Assembly: GCA_964462685.1 (NCBI GenBank)
Contig: CAYWYR010000008.1
Location: forward strand, 69,253-133,252
Reading direction: 5' to 3'
DNA length: 64,000 nucleotides
Origin: CAYWYR01 sp964462685
GTDB taxonomy: Bacteria > Bacteroidota > Ignavibacteria > Kapaibacteriales > UBA2268
Shown: piece by piece, positions 34,311 to 43,160 of the stretch
Layout: each line of letters begins with the position of its first letter
Numbering within the stretch: position 1 is the stretch's first letter
Translations under genes and position numbers: made by a program
Notes under the pieces: model-generated
Seen by the model: only the letters and a program-made list of their open reading frames with translations
Database searches by the model: none
Told to the model about the DNA's origin: nothing

Positions 34311-35690
34311 ATGTTTTCGTCTGTAAGAAACATACATTTTGTAGGAATTGGCGGTATAGGGATGAGCGGTATCGCTGAAATCCTGATCAGAGAAGGTTTT
34401 GATGTATCGGGCTCCGATATGAACCAGTCGGATAATACCGATTATCTAGAGAACCTCGGGGCGAAGATATATATCGGCCATGATCCCCAAAATATCGAAG
34501 AAGCCGAAGTAGTAGTATATAGTTCGGCGATAAAAATCGACAAAAACGTAGAGACCAGAGAAGCTAAGGAAAGAAACGTTCCCCTAATTAGGCGGGCGGA
34601 GATGTTGGCGGAAGTATCCAGGCTGAACTATTGCGTGGCAGTAGCTGGAACGCACGGAAAAACAACTACCACATCAATGGTAGCTCTCCCGTTAATACAA
34701 GGCGGTATCGACCCGACAGTACTTGTGGGCGGCAGGTTATCTGATTTCGGCGGCACAAACGCAAGGCTTGGCAAGGGTAACTGGACAGTAGTGGAAGCAG
34801 ATGAATACGACAGATCATTCCTCCAGCTATTACCCACATTCGCTATCATCGGCAATATCGAAGCCGAACACATGGATATCTATAAGGATGAAGAAGACCT
34901 TATGGATACGTTCACAGAATTTGCCAACAAAGTACCGTTTTATGGTTTTGTAGCCGTGGGGCTGGATGACAAACTGAACAGGCAGATATTAAAGAAGATC
35001 AACAAAAAAATCGTAACTTTTGGTCTGTCACGCCATGCCGATGTACGCGCGTCGAATATCGAGCACGAAGGCGGCTGTTCTACTTTCACAGTAATCCATA
35101 ACAACCAAAAGCTTGGCACGGTAAAGATACATACGCCCGGCGATCACAACGTGAAGAACGCCCTGGCATCGATCACTATAGCATTAGCGCTCGATGTACC
35201 TTTTGAAACGATATCGCAAGCTCTTGAAGCCTTTAAAGGGGTAATGCGCAGATTTGAGAAAAAGGGCTCGTTCCGGGGCTGCGATATCATCGATGATTAC
35301 GCGCACCACCCATCAGAAATATCAGCAACGCTAAAAGCCGCCAGGGATGCCTACGGCGACAAACGTATCGTAGCTGTATTCCAGCCCCACACCTACTCCC
35401 GAACCAAAAACCACTATCAGGAATTCGGCGAGGCTTTCGACGAAGCTGACTCGCTTATTGTAGCTGGGATATATCCTGCCAGAGAAGAACCTATCGAAGG
35501 CGTTACGGGTAAACTGATATCAGACAGTGCTACCTCCTACGGGCACAGCGATGTACTCTATGTAGAAGAACTAAATGATATAGTTACCACATTGAAAGAC
35601 GGCATAAAAGAAAGCAATGCCGTAATCATTTGCATGGGCGCCGGCCCGATATGGAAAGTAGCTAAGGAGCTAGCAGAATCAGGTGAGTAG
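34311..35690 (+). CDS. murC: UDP-N-acetylmuramate--L-alanine ligase
   Basis: It adds L-Ala to UDP-MurNAc in peptidoglycan synthesis (cytoplasm). It has the N-terminal nucleotide-binding loop FVGIGGIGMSGIAEIL, the ATP loop AGTHGKTTTT (about 112-121), the central EADEYDRSF and GNIEAEHMDIY segments, and the ligase domain (DDYAHHPSEISATL, FQPHTYSRT). At 459 residues it is normal in length. It stands alone here, away from a division/cell-wall cluster, while murE is 25 kb away on the other strand, so the mur genes are dispersed in this genome. Confidence 0.97.
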   Translation: MFSSVRNIHFVGIGGIGMSGIAEILIREGFDVSGSDMNQSDNTDYLENLGAKIYIGHDPQNIEEAEVVVYSSAIKIDKNVETREAKERNVPLIRRAEMLAEVSRLNYCVAVAGTHGKTTTTSMVALPLIQGGIDPTVLVGGRLSDFGGTNARLGKGNWTVVEADEYDRSFLQLLPTFAIIGNIEAEHMDIYKDEEDLMDTFTEFANKVPFYGFVAVGLDDKLNRQILKKINKKIVTFGLSRHADVRASNIEHEGGCSTFTVIHNNQKLGTVKIHTPGDHNVKNALASITIALALDVPFETISQALEAFKGVMRRFEKKGSFRGCDIIDDYAHHPSEISATLKAARDAYGDKRIVAVFQPHTYSRTKNHYQEFGEAFDEADSLIVAGIYPAREEPIEGVTGKLISDSATSYGHSDVLYVEELNDIVTTLKDGIKESNAVIICMGAGPIWKVAKELAESGE

Positions 35691-35725
35691 GGGGTTCTAA
35701 GTGCCAGCAGGCCGAGGAATCCAGT

Positions 35726-35983
35726 TTACATTACAAAATGTGACACTTTATCGGCACTAGCATCCGCCCCCAGCGGATCAATATACAGTACCGGGTCGTT
35801 GTTGAAAGCTGAGTATGGACTTTGCCGCGGGTGGGTTACGGGGTCGGGGGATCACCAGCGGCCGAGGTCGGCGTCATACATACGGAAATAAGTCGAGTGG
35901 TGTTTGCCCTCACCAGTTATCGCACCTTCCTGATCAGAAAGTCCCGTCAAGGCTGTTGCGTCCTCTGTCGGTCGGTTAGATAT
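35726..35983 (-). pseudogene. Relic of an RHS repeat-associated core
   Basis: On the minus strand the frame from 35983 reads LSDQEGAITGEGKHHSTYF, RMYDADLGRW, a TGA stop, and then SPDPVTHPRQSPYSAFNNDP followed by VLYIDPLGADAS and a TAA at 35726. This is the RHS repeat-associated core signature (YDxxLGRW-x-SxDP ... NNDP-x-x-YIDPLG). One nonsense codon interrupts it, and the upstream frame is closed by a stop, so only the tail of the core and a few residues of the variable end are left. Intact RHS proteins are large secreted toxins or surface proteins. It is a fossil of one, or of an orphan RHS tip. Confidence 0.75.
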
Positions 35984-36057
35984 TCAGCTCCGCCATTGCG
36001 AAGGTGCATTTACCACTCATATATAAAACCAGATTTCACTATCTACGTATTATTTGG

Positions 36058-36065
36058 TAACTTTG
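36058..36065 (+). promoter_or_regulatory. Bacteroidota-type -7 box (TAACTTTG) upstream of tRNA-Cys
   Basis: TAnnTTTG lies 17 bases before the tRNA 5' end. Confidence 0.4.
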
Positions 36066-36082
36066 TAGTCGTTGAAATTTAA

Positions 36083-36153
36083 GGTGCTGTAGCCAAGTGG
36101 TTAGGCATCGGTCTGCAAAACCGCGAACGCTGGTTCGAATCCAGTCAGCACCT
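36083..36153 (+). tRNA. tRNA-Cys (GCA anticodon)
   Basis: A complete cloverleaf: acceptor stem GGTGCTG/CAGCACC, D arm with AGCCAAGTGGTTAGGCA, anticodon loop CTGCAAA with GCA, T arm CTGGTTCGAATCCAG, and discriminator base T, as is usual for Cys. The 3' CCA is not encoded. The variable loop is short. It is the only tRNA in the window, 59 bases upstream of efp. Confidence 0.96.
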
Positions 36154-36212
36154 CAAATAATCTATTATGATAACTGCCCAGTATTCTATTACAGGCATAA
36201 AGATATCCGGAA

Positions 36213-36776
36213 ATGGCAAATACCAGCGACCTGCGCTCCGGCGCGGTAATAAAATATAACGGCGAGAACTGTTTAATCACTGATGTTGAATTCCGTAAAC
36301 CTGGTAAGGGCGGTGCGTTTTTCAAGGTTAACATGCGAAACCTGAGAACAGGCAACGCAGCGGAACACAAGTACAACTCCGGTGAATCAATAGAGCTTGT
36401 AAGGATAGAAACAAAGCCGTTTCAATATCTTTACAAAGATGGAAACCTCCTGTATTTCATGGATCAGACAACATACGACCAGATCCCTGTTGAAGAGGCA
36501 GCCATTGGAGAAGAGTTCCGTTTCATAAAAGAAAACGAAGAGGTAAGCCTCCAGTTTGAAGGTGATCAGGTTCTTTCTGTACAGGTACCGCCGCACGTAA
36601 ACCTCAGGGTTACTTATACTGAGCCCGGATTTAAAGGTGATACTGCCAACAACACCAAAAAACCCGCCACTCTCGAAACAGGTGCCGAGGTTCAGGTGCC
36701 GATATTCGTTAATGAGAACGATCTGATACGTATCGATACCAGCAATGGAAACTATATCGAACGTGTAAAGGAATAA
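36213..36776 (+). CDS. efp: Elongation factor P
   Basis: It relieves ribosome stalling at polyproline. The 187-residue protein has three beta domains; the N-terminal KOW domain carries the modification loop KPGKGGAFFKV with Lys32 at the tip, the position that is modified or left bare in different lineages. The ends of OB domains 2 and 3 (NLRVTYTEPGFKGDTA, TGAEVQVPIFVNENDLIRID) are typical. It is followed by accB after 8 bases, a frequent pairing in bacteria. Confidence 0.97.
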   Translation: MANTSDLRSGAVIKYNGENCLITDVEFRKPGKGGAFFKVNMRNLRTGNAAEHKYNSGESIELVRIETKPFQYLYKDGNLLYFMDQTTYDQIPVEEAAIGEEFRFIKENEEVSLQFEGDQVLSVQVPPHVNLRVTYTEPGFKGDTANNTKKPATLETGAEVQVPIFVNENDLIRIDTSNGNYIERVKE

Positions 36777-36784
36777 GGTAAATC

Positions 36785-37264
36785 ATGGATATCCAATACT
36801 TAAAAAAAGTTCTTGGCCTTTTTGATGCCAGTACCGCAAGGGAACTGGAGATAGAAGAAGAGGATATAAAGATCAAAATATCCCGCAACGGTGGCGAATC
36901 CCAGATGCAGGTTCAGCAACCTATGCAGATGCAGTACGCCCAACAGCCACAGATGTCTGCGCCGCCAGCACCTCAACAAGTAGGCGATAGCGGTTCAAAC
37001 GGCGAGCAGAAAGCCGATAGCGGCCTTCTTGAAGTCACATCCCCTATAGTGGGCACATTCTACAGGGCGCCAGCACCTGATTCCGACCCTTTTGTCGAGA
37101 TAGGGTCAAAGGTAACGGTCGGCTCTACTCTTTGCATAGTAGAGGCAATGAAGCTCATGAACGAGATTGAATCCGATGTATCGGGTACCGTACAGGAAAT
37201 AGTACTCAAAGATTCAGAAGCCGTTGAGTTCGGCCAGGTTCTGTTCAGGATTAAGCCTGATTAA
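36785..37264 (+). CDS. accB: Biotin carboxyl carrier protein of acetyl-CoA carboxylase
   Basis: It carries CO2 on biotin for malonyl-CoA synthesis. The C-terminal biotinyl domain has VEAMKLMNEIESD with the biotin Lys123. The middle is a flexible Gln/Pro/Met-rich linker (about 41-65), and the N-terminal helix matches BCCP. In most bacteria accC follows directly; here a terminator and a repeat island follow instead, so accC must be elsewhere or lost from the operon by rearrangement. Confidence 0.95.
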   Translation: MDIQYLKKVLGLFDASTARELEIEEEDIKIKISRNGGESQMQVQQPMQMQYAQQPQMSAPPAPQQVGDSGSNGEQKADSGLLEVTSPIVGTFYRAPAPDSDPFVEIGSKVTVGSTLCIVEAMKLMNEIESDVSGTVQEIVLKDSEAVEFGQVLFRIKPD

Positions 37265-37289
37265 ACTACTATCCTGAATTTATCAAAAT

Positions 37290-37326
37290 TCTGAAGCCCT
37301 ACTTTAACGAGTTGGGCTTTTTTATT
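37290..37326 (+). terminator. Rho-independent terminator of efp-accB
   Basis: AAGCCC and GGGCTT pair, with an inner ACT/AGT, followed by TTTTTTATTTAT. Confidence 0.75.
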
Positions 37327-37374
37327 TATAAAGGTCACACATTCCTCCCGAGTAGGTGCCTCGGGGCCACAGGA

Positions 37375-37850
37375 TATTAGATTAGACCACCGTCATTCCG
37401 AGCGGCGATATTACTTGTCATCTTGAGCTTGTCGAAGGGTCGGACAGGTATAATATATTTCTAAACTTTAGTCATGTCTTAAATTTCGACAGACACTTCG
37501 ACAGGCACTTCGAAAGGCTCAGTGTTACACTTAGGTATGACATGACCTCTAAATGACTGTAAATTTTTTACCCGATGCCTGAGCCTGTCTAATGCAGAAA
37601 ACCCCTGACATTCCGAGCGGCACAGCACGAGGAATCCAGTGACTTAGCCAAAACCCTGTCATTCTGAGCGCAGCGAAGAATCTCAAGTGCCAGACTCTCA
37701 ATATACAAAAGACTCCCCCTGGCTTCACCACACATATATGAGCACTTCGAAAGGCTCAGTGTGACACTTAGGTATGACATGGCTTTGAGATGGCAGTTGC
37801 ATTTAACCCGACCGGGTCGGTCGGGGCTACAGGTGATTAGATTATACCCC
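37375..37850. repeat. Interspersed hairpin repeats, cluster 4
   Basis: About 470 bases without a gene, filled with GTCA-stem-GAGC hairpins, mostly in the opposite order to clusters 1-3: a broken copy at 37394-37410, one near 37437 with a poor stem, 37506-37524 (CACT/AGTG), 37610-37635 (ATTCC/GGAAT), 37661-37681 (ATTCT/AGAAT) and 37743-37761 (CACT/AGTG). The island sits where accC would be expected after accB. The frames of 60-90 codons on its minus strand are made of repeat sequence. Confidence 0.85.
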
Positions 37851-37913
37851 ACTCATTTACTTGGGCTTTACAATACAAAGTGTTTTAAAACCTTTCCAAA
37901 TTTACTATTTCAT

Positions 37914-37921
37914 ATTTTTGC
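37914..37921 (+). promoter_or_regulatory. Bacteroidota-type -7 box (TATTTTTG) upstream of trkH
   Basis: TAnnTTTG lies 37 bases before the trkH start. Confidence 0.4.
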
Positions 37922-37958
37922 GGTGTAGTTCGATACAATTCAATCTTAAAAGAAAAAG

Positions 37959-39401
37959 ATGCGGATAAAAGTATTAGTCAGGATACTCGGTTTCCTTACC
38001 ATGTTTATTGGTGGGGCTCTGCTTTTGCCAATACCGTTTTCATTGTTTTACGGTGGTGATGATTGGTCGGCTTTTCTTATATCGGGCGCCTTAGCTATAG
38101 TAGTGGGTGGAATATCCTTTATCAGTACCGATAAGCGGCAAGAATTACGCTCTAAGGAAGGGTTTGCCGTTGTTACGTTCGGCTGGCTATTGATGACTTT
38201 TTTCGGGGCCTTGCCTTACTTTATCTCTGGCGCTCTGCCAAGCTTTACGGATGCGTTTTATGAAACGATGTCCGGCTTTTCTACAACAGGTTCTACCATC
38301 ATGATCGATATTGAGGCTATGCCCGAAGGCATACTGCTTTGGCGAAGCCTTACACACTGGATAGGCGGTATGGGTATAATAGTGCTTTCTATCGCAATAT
38401 TGCCCTTTCTCGGTGTTGGTGGTATGCAGCTTTTCAAGGCCGAAACCCCGGGCCCAATAGCCGATAGGCTTACCCCCCGCATCACAGAGACAGCAAAACT
38501 GCTATGGGGCGTTTACGCGCTTTTTACATTCGCCGAGTTCATTCTTCTTTGGCTGGGCGATATGGACTGGTTCGATGCGCTCAATCATGCCCTTGCCACT
38601 ATGGCAACCGGAGGTTTTTCCACCAAGAACGCTTCAGTGGCGCACTACGACTCCGCATATATTGAATATGTGATCATATTCTTCATGTTCCTTGCGGGCA
38701 GTAGTTTTTCAATGCATTATAACTGGCTGAAGGGGAATTTCGGCAGTATCTGGAGAAATAAGGAATTTCTTTTCTTTTGTTTGGTGGTAGGTATCGCAAC
38801 GGTTATTATCGGGATTGATCTTTACGGTTATCAGGGATACGGTTTAGAAGAAACATTCAGGTACGGCCTGTTTCAGGTACTCGCCATCATCACTACTACT
38901 GGTTTCGGTACCGCAGATTATGAAACATGGGCTGTTGTAAGCCAGCTACTGCTGTTTACTCTTATGTTTATGGGTGGTTGTTCCGGCTCTACATCTGGTG
39001 GTATGAAACAGATCAGGATATTCATTCTGCTCAGGTTCGTATATACAGAGATAGTGAAACTGCTCCACCCGAACGCGATAAAACCCGTTAAGATCGGCGG
39101 GGAGAGTATTGATACAAAAGTGATTACTAACGTGGCGGGATTCTTTATATCAGTGGTGATAATATCGATGATAGGGATATTGCTTATGTCCCTCGCTACG
39201 GGAGATATAGAAACCTCGTTTGGGGCGGTGGCAGCCCATATAAACAATATCGGCCCTGGGCTTGGGGATGTTGGCCCAACGGATAATTACGCCTGGCTAC
39301 CCGATAGTGCCAAATGGATTCTTTCATTCCTCATGATAATCGGCAGGCTGGAAGTCTATACCGTTATCATCTTGTTAGCGCCTAGCTATTGGAGAGAATA
39401 A
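37959..39401 (+). CDS. trkH: TrkH-family potassium uptake protein
   Basis: An inner-membrane K+ channel-like transporter of 480 residues with about ten to twelve hydrophobic segments. Pore loops with Gly-rich selectivity filters are visible in four places: MSGFSTTGSTIM, MATGGFSTKNAS, TTTGFGTADYETW and INNIGPGLGDVGP. The segment SLTHWIGGMGIIVLSIAILP and FMGGCSGSTSGGMKQIR are hallmark TrkH sequences. TrkA, the regulatory NAD-binding partner, is not adjacent. Expression is probably from the promoter box just upstream. Confidence 0.95.
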   Translation: MRIKVLVRILGFLTMFIGGALLLPIPFSLFYGGDDWSAFLISGALAIVVGGISFISTDKRQELRSKEGFAVVTFGWLLMTFFGALPYFISGALPSFTDAFYETMSGFSTTGSTIMIDIEAMPEGILLWRSLTHWIGGMGIIVLSIAILPFLGVGGMQLFKAETPGPIADRLTPRITETAKLLWGVYALFTFAEFILLWLGDMDWFDALNHALATMATGGFSTKNASVAHYDSAYIEYVIIFFMFLAGSSFSMHYNWLKGNFGSIWRNKEFLFFCLVVGIATVIIGIDLYGYQGYGLEETFRYGLFQVLAIITTTGFGTADYETWAVVSQLLLFTLMFMGGCSGSTSGGMKQIRIFILLRFVYTEIVKLLHPNAIKPVKIGGESIDTKVITNVAGFFISVVIISMIGILLMSLATGDIETSFGAVAAHINNIGPGLGDVGPTDNYAWLPDSAKWILSFLMIIGRLEVYTVIILLAPSYWRE

Positions 39402-39529
39402 GAGATCCCAAAATTTACAATAATACTTAATGAACACCTATATTATTAATCTATATTCATAATCTATCCTTGTATTTATAATTACAGAAGAATAGTTTTG
39501 CTGAATTGTTATACTCATTTACAGTTTAG

Positions 39530-42376
39530 ATGTCACGCATTTTTCTCCCTCTCTTTTTCTTAGTCTTATTTAATTCTCTTTCTTTACTTTCACAAACCAT
39601 CTATACGGATTTTCCTATATCAAACGGTGCAATCTTAGCTACCGCGTTTGATGATGATTATACCTATATAGGTGGTAGCTTTTCGGTTTTAAACCCTAAG
39701 GTTTCAGGCAGCGGTGTTCAGCTAAGCACTATATCGGATATTCTGCCAAACAGTAATCTCGTTATCAACGGAAGCGTTCGTACTTCCGCCCCGGACGGAA
39801 GCGGTGGTTGGTATATTGGCGGTAATTTCTCTATGGTAGGTATTACAACCCGCAACAATCTTGTACACATAAACTCCGATGGTACTCTCGATACTGACTG
39901 GAATCCTTCCCCTAACGGAGCCATCAATGAAATCCTTGTATCCGGAAGTGATATATATGTAGCTGGAAGCTTTACAAGTATCGGCGGAGAGTCGATAAAT
40001 AACTTAGCAAAGCTCAACAATACGAATGGAAACGCTTCCACCACATGGGATCCCGACCCTAATAATGAAGTAACGGCAATGGTTATCGCGGGTAGCGATC
40101 TTGCTTTTGTTGGCCGATTCACCGAAGTGGGCGGTAATTCAAGAGGCTATATAGCAAAAGTAAACGCTTCTACTGGAGCACTGTCATCATGGAATCCGAA
40201 TGTCAACACAGCTATTAACGATATCGCATCTGATGGGACAAATGTTTATATCGGCGGCGGGTTTTCATTTGTTGGTATGAATATAATCAGGAGACTAGCC
40301 AAAATAAGCCTCTCTACGGGTAACCCTGATACTGGCTGGAATCCAGAGCCTGGTAGTACTGTTAATACTGTAGAGATATCGGGTACCCATATATATGTCG
40401 GGGGTGCTTTTTCTACGATCGCTAGCCAAAATATTAGGTTTGCAGCCAAACTCAATTTATCTAACGCAAGTGCGGTTACCTTATGGAATCCTAACCCTAA
40501 TAATCAAATAAGAAGTATAGCTTTTGATGGAACTGATGTGTATCTGGGCGGAAATTTTACCCAAATTGATACAGACAGCAGAAACTATATAGCCAAAGTA
40601 GATAATACAAACGGAGATGTAGTTGCAGGGTGGGATCCCAATGCTAATGATGAAGTATTATCTATAAATATTTCTGGAACTGATGTTTTTGTAGGTGGTG
40701 ACTTTTACGGTCTGAATGGAATTATAAGAAATAATATCGCCAGGATTGATAATGATACAAAAGAAGTCGATGCTAATTGGAATCCAGATGTAAATGGTGA
40801 TATTAATGCAATATCAGTTTCAGGCAGCGATATTATTATCGGTGGGGATTTCTCTACAGCAGGTGGAACAAGCAGAGACAACCTCGCTAAACTGAACAAT
40901 ACTACTGGCGCGCCCGCCGCATCCTGGAATCCCGATCCGGATGATATTGTGAAAGACTTAGCCATTTCAGGGTCGGATGTATATGTGGTAGGAGATTTCC
41001 GTAATATCGCAGGTTCCAATCGCGATAGAGCGGCGAGACTGAGTATCTCAAACGGAGCCTTGGATAGTAACTGGGATCCCGACGCGGATTCTGGAGTTGA
41101 AGTAATTACAATCGACGGTTCAGATATTTATGTAGGTGGGCTTTTCCAGAATATCGGCGGTGCAGCACGCAGTAGGATTGCAAAATTAAGCAGTACTGAT
41201 GGTTCAGCTATAGCAGGTTTTAATCCAAATGCCGATGGAATCGTATATGATATAGAGCTATCGGATTCAGATATATTTGTAAGTGGAATTTTTGATAATA
41301 TCGGCGGTCTATCTAGAACCGATATCGCAAAAATCTCCAAATCCAATGGCAATGTTGATGCAAATTGGAATGCAAGCACAAATACTACAGTGAACTCTAT
41401 TGCTGTATCAGCTGGGAACGTATTTGTAGGAGGTAGTTTCGCTACTTTCGGCGGAGAAAATAGAGCTAATCTCGTAAAGCTAAGCGGTACAACAGGTTCT
41501 GTTATAACAGACTGGTCCGCAGATACCGATGCAGCTGTAAATAACTTAGTTGCATCCAATGGTAATATATATGTCGGCGGAATATTTTCAACACTCAAAG
41601 GTTCTAGCCGATATAGGTTTGGCGTTGTGGCAGCTGAAACCGCAAGCCTTCCAACGGTCTCGTCCACAAGTATCACGAGCAATAACAACGGAACTGCCGC
41701 TTTAGCCTATACATTACAAGATAACGGAGCCCAGACAAGCCTCACAACAATTTATGGCGACGATAAAAGTAACCTGAATCAATCAACAGCTTCACAGTCT
41801 TTTAGCGGAAATCAGTCCCATAGTCCAACTGATCAATTATCGGGTTTATCGGATAATACTTGGTACTATCTCAGAGGCAGGGCCACAAATAGTATCGGCA
41901 CAGTAGAAACTGGCCTGGACTCGCTTTGGAGCGGCCCAGAACCATTTAGACAGCCGAATACTTTTTATATACAAGGCGCCAGCAAAACTTCTCTAAGTAT
42001 ATCATTCGAGAGGGCATCAGATATAAATGCTGACGGGTATATTCTCATTTACAGAGAAGGGGCTTCAATCTCTGATCTGCCTGTAGATAATACTATCTAT
42101 AATACAGGAGATAATATCGGCCAGTCGATCATTGGAGGCATTATCACAGATGATCAGGCTGAGAGTTACAATTTGACCAACCTAAAAATACAGACTGGAT
42201 ATACACTCCGCTTAATACCTTTTACGGGAGATGATCCGAACAGGGATTACTATACAGCTGATAATCCGGCTACCCTTTCCACCTCAACAATACCGACTAT
42301 GGGGCAGTGGGCTATGTACGGTATGATATCCTTAATCGCTATTTGCGGCGTTTACTACATCAGAAGATCATTTTAG
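39530..42376 (+). CDS. Secreted 12-repeat propeller-like protein with IPTL-CTERM-like tail
   Basis: A signal peptide (about 1-22) is followed by a variant unit and then twelve repeats of about 48 residues (residues about 105-700), each with the pattern W[ND]P-x-x-N-x-x[IV]-x-x-[IV]-x-x-S/D-G-x-[DN][IV]Y[IV]GG-x-F-x-x-[IV]GG-x-x-R-x-x-[IL]AK[LIV][ND]. This resembles the delta-60/DUF5122-type propeller repeats. A Fn3-like region (about 705-910) follows. The C-terminus is IPTMGQWAMYGMISLIAICG, then VYYIRRSF: a conserved IPT-x-x-[QE]W box, one membrane helix and an Arg-rich end, that is, an IPTL-CTERM-type sorting tail. No T9SS domain is present, unlike other secreted proteins nearby. It is probably processed at the tail and surface anchored. 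Confidence 0.8.
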   Translation: MSRIFLPLFFLVLFNSLSLLSQTIYTDFPISNGAILATAFDDDYTYIGGSFSVLNPKVSGSGVQLSTISDILPNSNLVINGSVRTSAPDGSGGWYIGGNFSMVGITTRNNLVHINSDGTLDTDWNPSPNGAINEILVSGSDIYVAGSFTSIGGESINNLAKLNNTNGNASTTWDPDPNNEVTAMVIAGSDLAFVGRFTEVGGNSRGYIAKVNASTGALSSWNPNVNTAINDIASDGTNVYIGGGFSFVGMNIIRRLAKISLSTGNPDTGWNPEPGSTVNTVEISGTHIYVGGAFSTIASQNIRFAAKLNLSNASAVTLWNPNPNNQIRSIAFDGTDVYLGGNFTQIDTDSRNYIAKVDNTNGDVVAGWDPNANDEVLSINISGTDVFVGGDFYGLNGIIRNNIARIDNDTKEVDANWNPDVNGDINAISVSGSDIIIGGDFSTAGGTSRDNLAKLNNTTGAPAASWNPDPDDIVKDLAISGSDVYVVGDFRNIAGSNRDRAARLSISNGALDSNWDPDADSGVEVITIDGSDIYVGGLFQNIGGAARSRIAKLSSTDGSAIAGFNPNADGIVYDIELSDSDIFVSGIFDNIGGLSRTDIAKISKSNGNVDANWNASTNTTVNSIAVSAGNVFVGGSFATFGGENRANLVKLSGTTGSVITDWSADTDAAVNNLVASNGNIYVGGIFSTLKGSSRYRFGVVAAETASLPTVSSTSITSNNNGTAALAYTLQDNGAQTSLTTIYGDDKSNLNQSTASQSFSGNQSHSPTDQLSGLSDNTWYYLRGRATNSIGTVETGLDSLWSGPEPFRQPNTFYIQGASKTSLSISFERASDINADGYILIYREGASISDLPVDNTIYNTGDNIGQSIIGGIITDDQAESYNLTNLKIQTGYTLRLIPFTGDDPNRDYYTADNPATLSTSTIPTMGQWAMYGMISLIAICGVYYIRRSF

Positions 42377-42475
42377 CAGAAGAATCTATATTTCCTACTT
42401 TTTATGTCCTTTTTGCGTCCTTAATAAGACTTCTGGTACATCTCAATACGTCCACAATATAAAAAGGAGCAAAAT

Positions 42476-43024
42476 ATGAAAAGACTAATCTATCGACTGA
42501 TCGCTATAATCGCGATATTCGGTATCTACGGATGTGATGATATCCTTGATAGAGATGATGACGATGAATACGAAGAGGCACCTCCAGGCCTTGTTATAAC
42601 TTTTGGAACGGCTTATGGTTTTTGCGATGGGGAGAACTGTATAGAGATCTTCAAAATCGAGAACGATTTAGTATATGAAGACCAAACAGATGCTTATCCG
42701 GGTTTGGAGACAGTCCAAGAATCATTTTCATGGGAATTGTTTGAAGGTGAGGAGCGAGATGAAGCTTTTGAGATTCTAGAAGAGTATTTTGAATATGAAA
42801 ACGATATCTGGGCACTTCAAGATTCTACATTTGGTTGCCCTGATTGCATGGATCAGGGAGCGATATTTTTCCGTGTTGAAAAGGATGGCGATGCCAGGAC
42901 TTTCCTTATCGATACAGAAGCCGCATACGAAGATTCAGATAACAGTAGTATCTACCCCGAGGCAATAAGAGAGCTAGCTGAAGAAATAATGGAAGTAGTT
43001 GAAGAAATCAATGAATTAGACTAA
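42476..43024 (+). CDS. Acidic lipoprotein, unknown function
   Basis: A 182-residue protein with a lipobox (IFGIYGC, Cys about residue 20), a run of Asp/Glu right after the Cys (DDILDRDDDDEYEEA), and two CxxC-like pairs (CDGENC, CPDCMDQG) in the mature part. The C-terminal helix is acidic (EEIMEVVEEINELD). AAAAGGAG lies 6 bases before the ATG. It is the first of two unrelated lipoprotein genes in a row. No family was recognised. Confidence 0.65.
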   Translation: MKRLIYRLIAIIAIFGIYGCDDILDRDDDDEYEEAPPGLVITFGTAYGFCDGENCIEIFKIENDLVYEDQTDAYPGLETVQESFSWELFEGEERDEAFEILEEYFEYENDIWALQDSTFGCPDCMDQGAIFFRVEKDGDARTFLIDTEAAYEDSDNSSIYPEAIRELAEEIMEVVEEINELD

Positions 43025-43160
43025 TATTGATCAGCCAGTTATAAGTAGAGACAAACATCAATTTTATGTAAATCTCGAATAGAGAAAATTGAATTAGAAT
43101 TGCAACGTTTTCATATAAAACCGTATTATAAGAAAAGCATTGTTGTAGATTAGGTATAAT

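Noticed and set aside
37589..37852. Minus-strand frame of 87 codons after accB
   Set aside because: It is made of the same hairpin repeats; no ribosome-binding site or family.
41128..41688. Long minus-strand frame (186 codons) opposite the 12-repeat protein
   Set aside because: It is a shadow of the repetitive plus-strand gene: no signal, no family, and the repeat pattern of the plus strand explains its openness.
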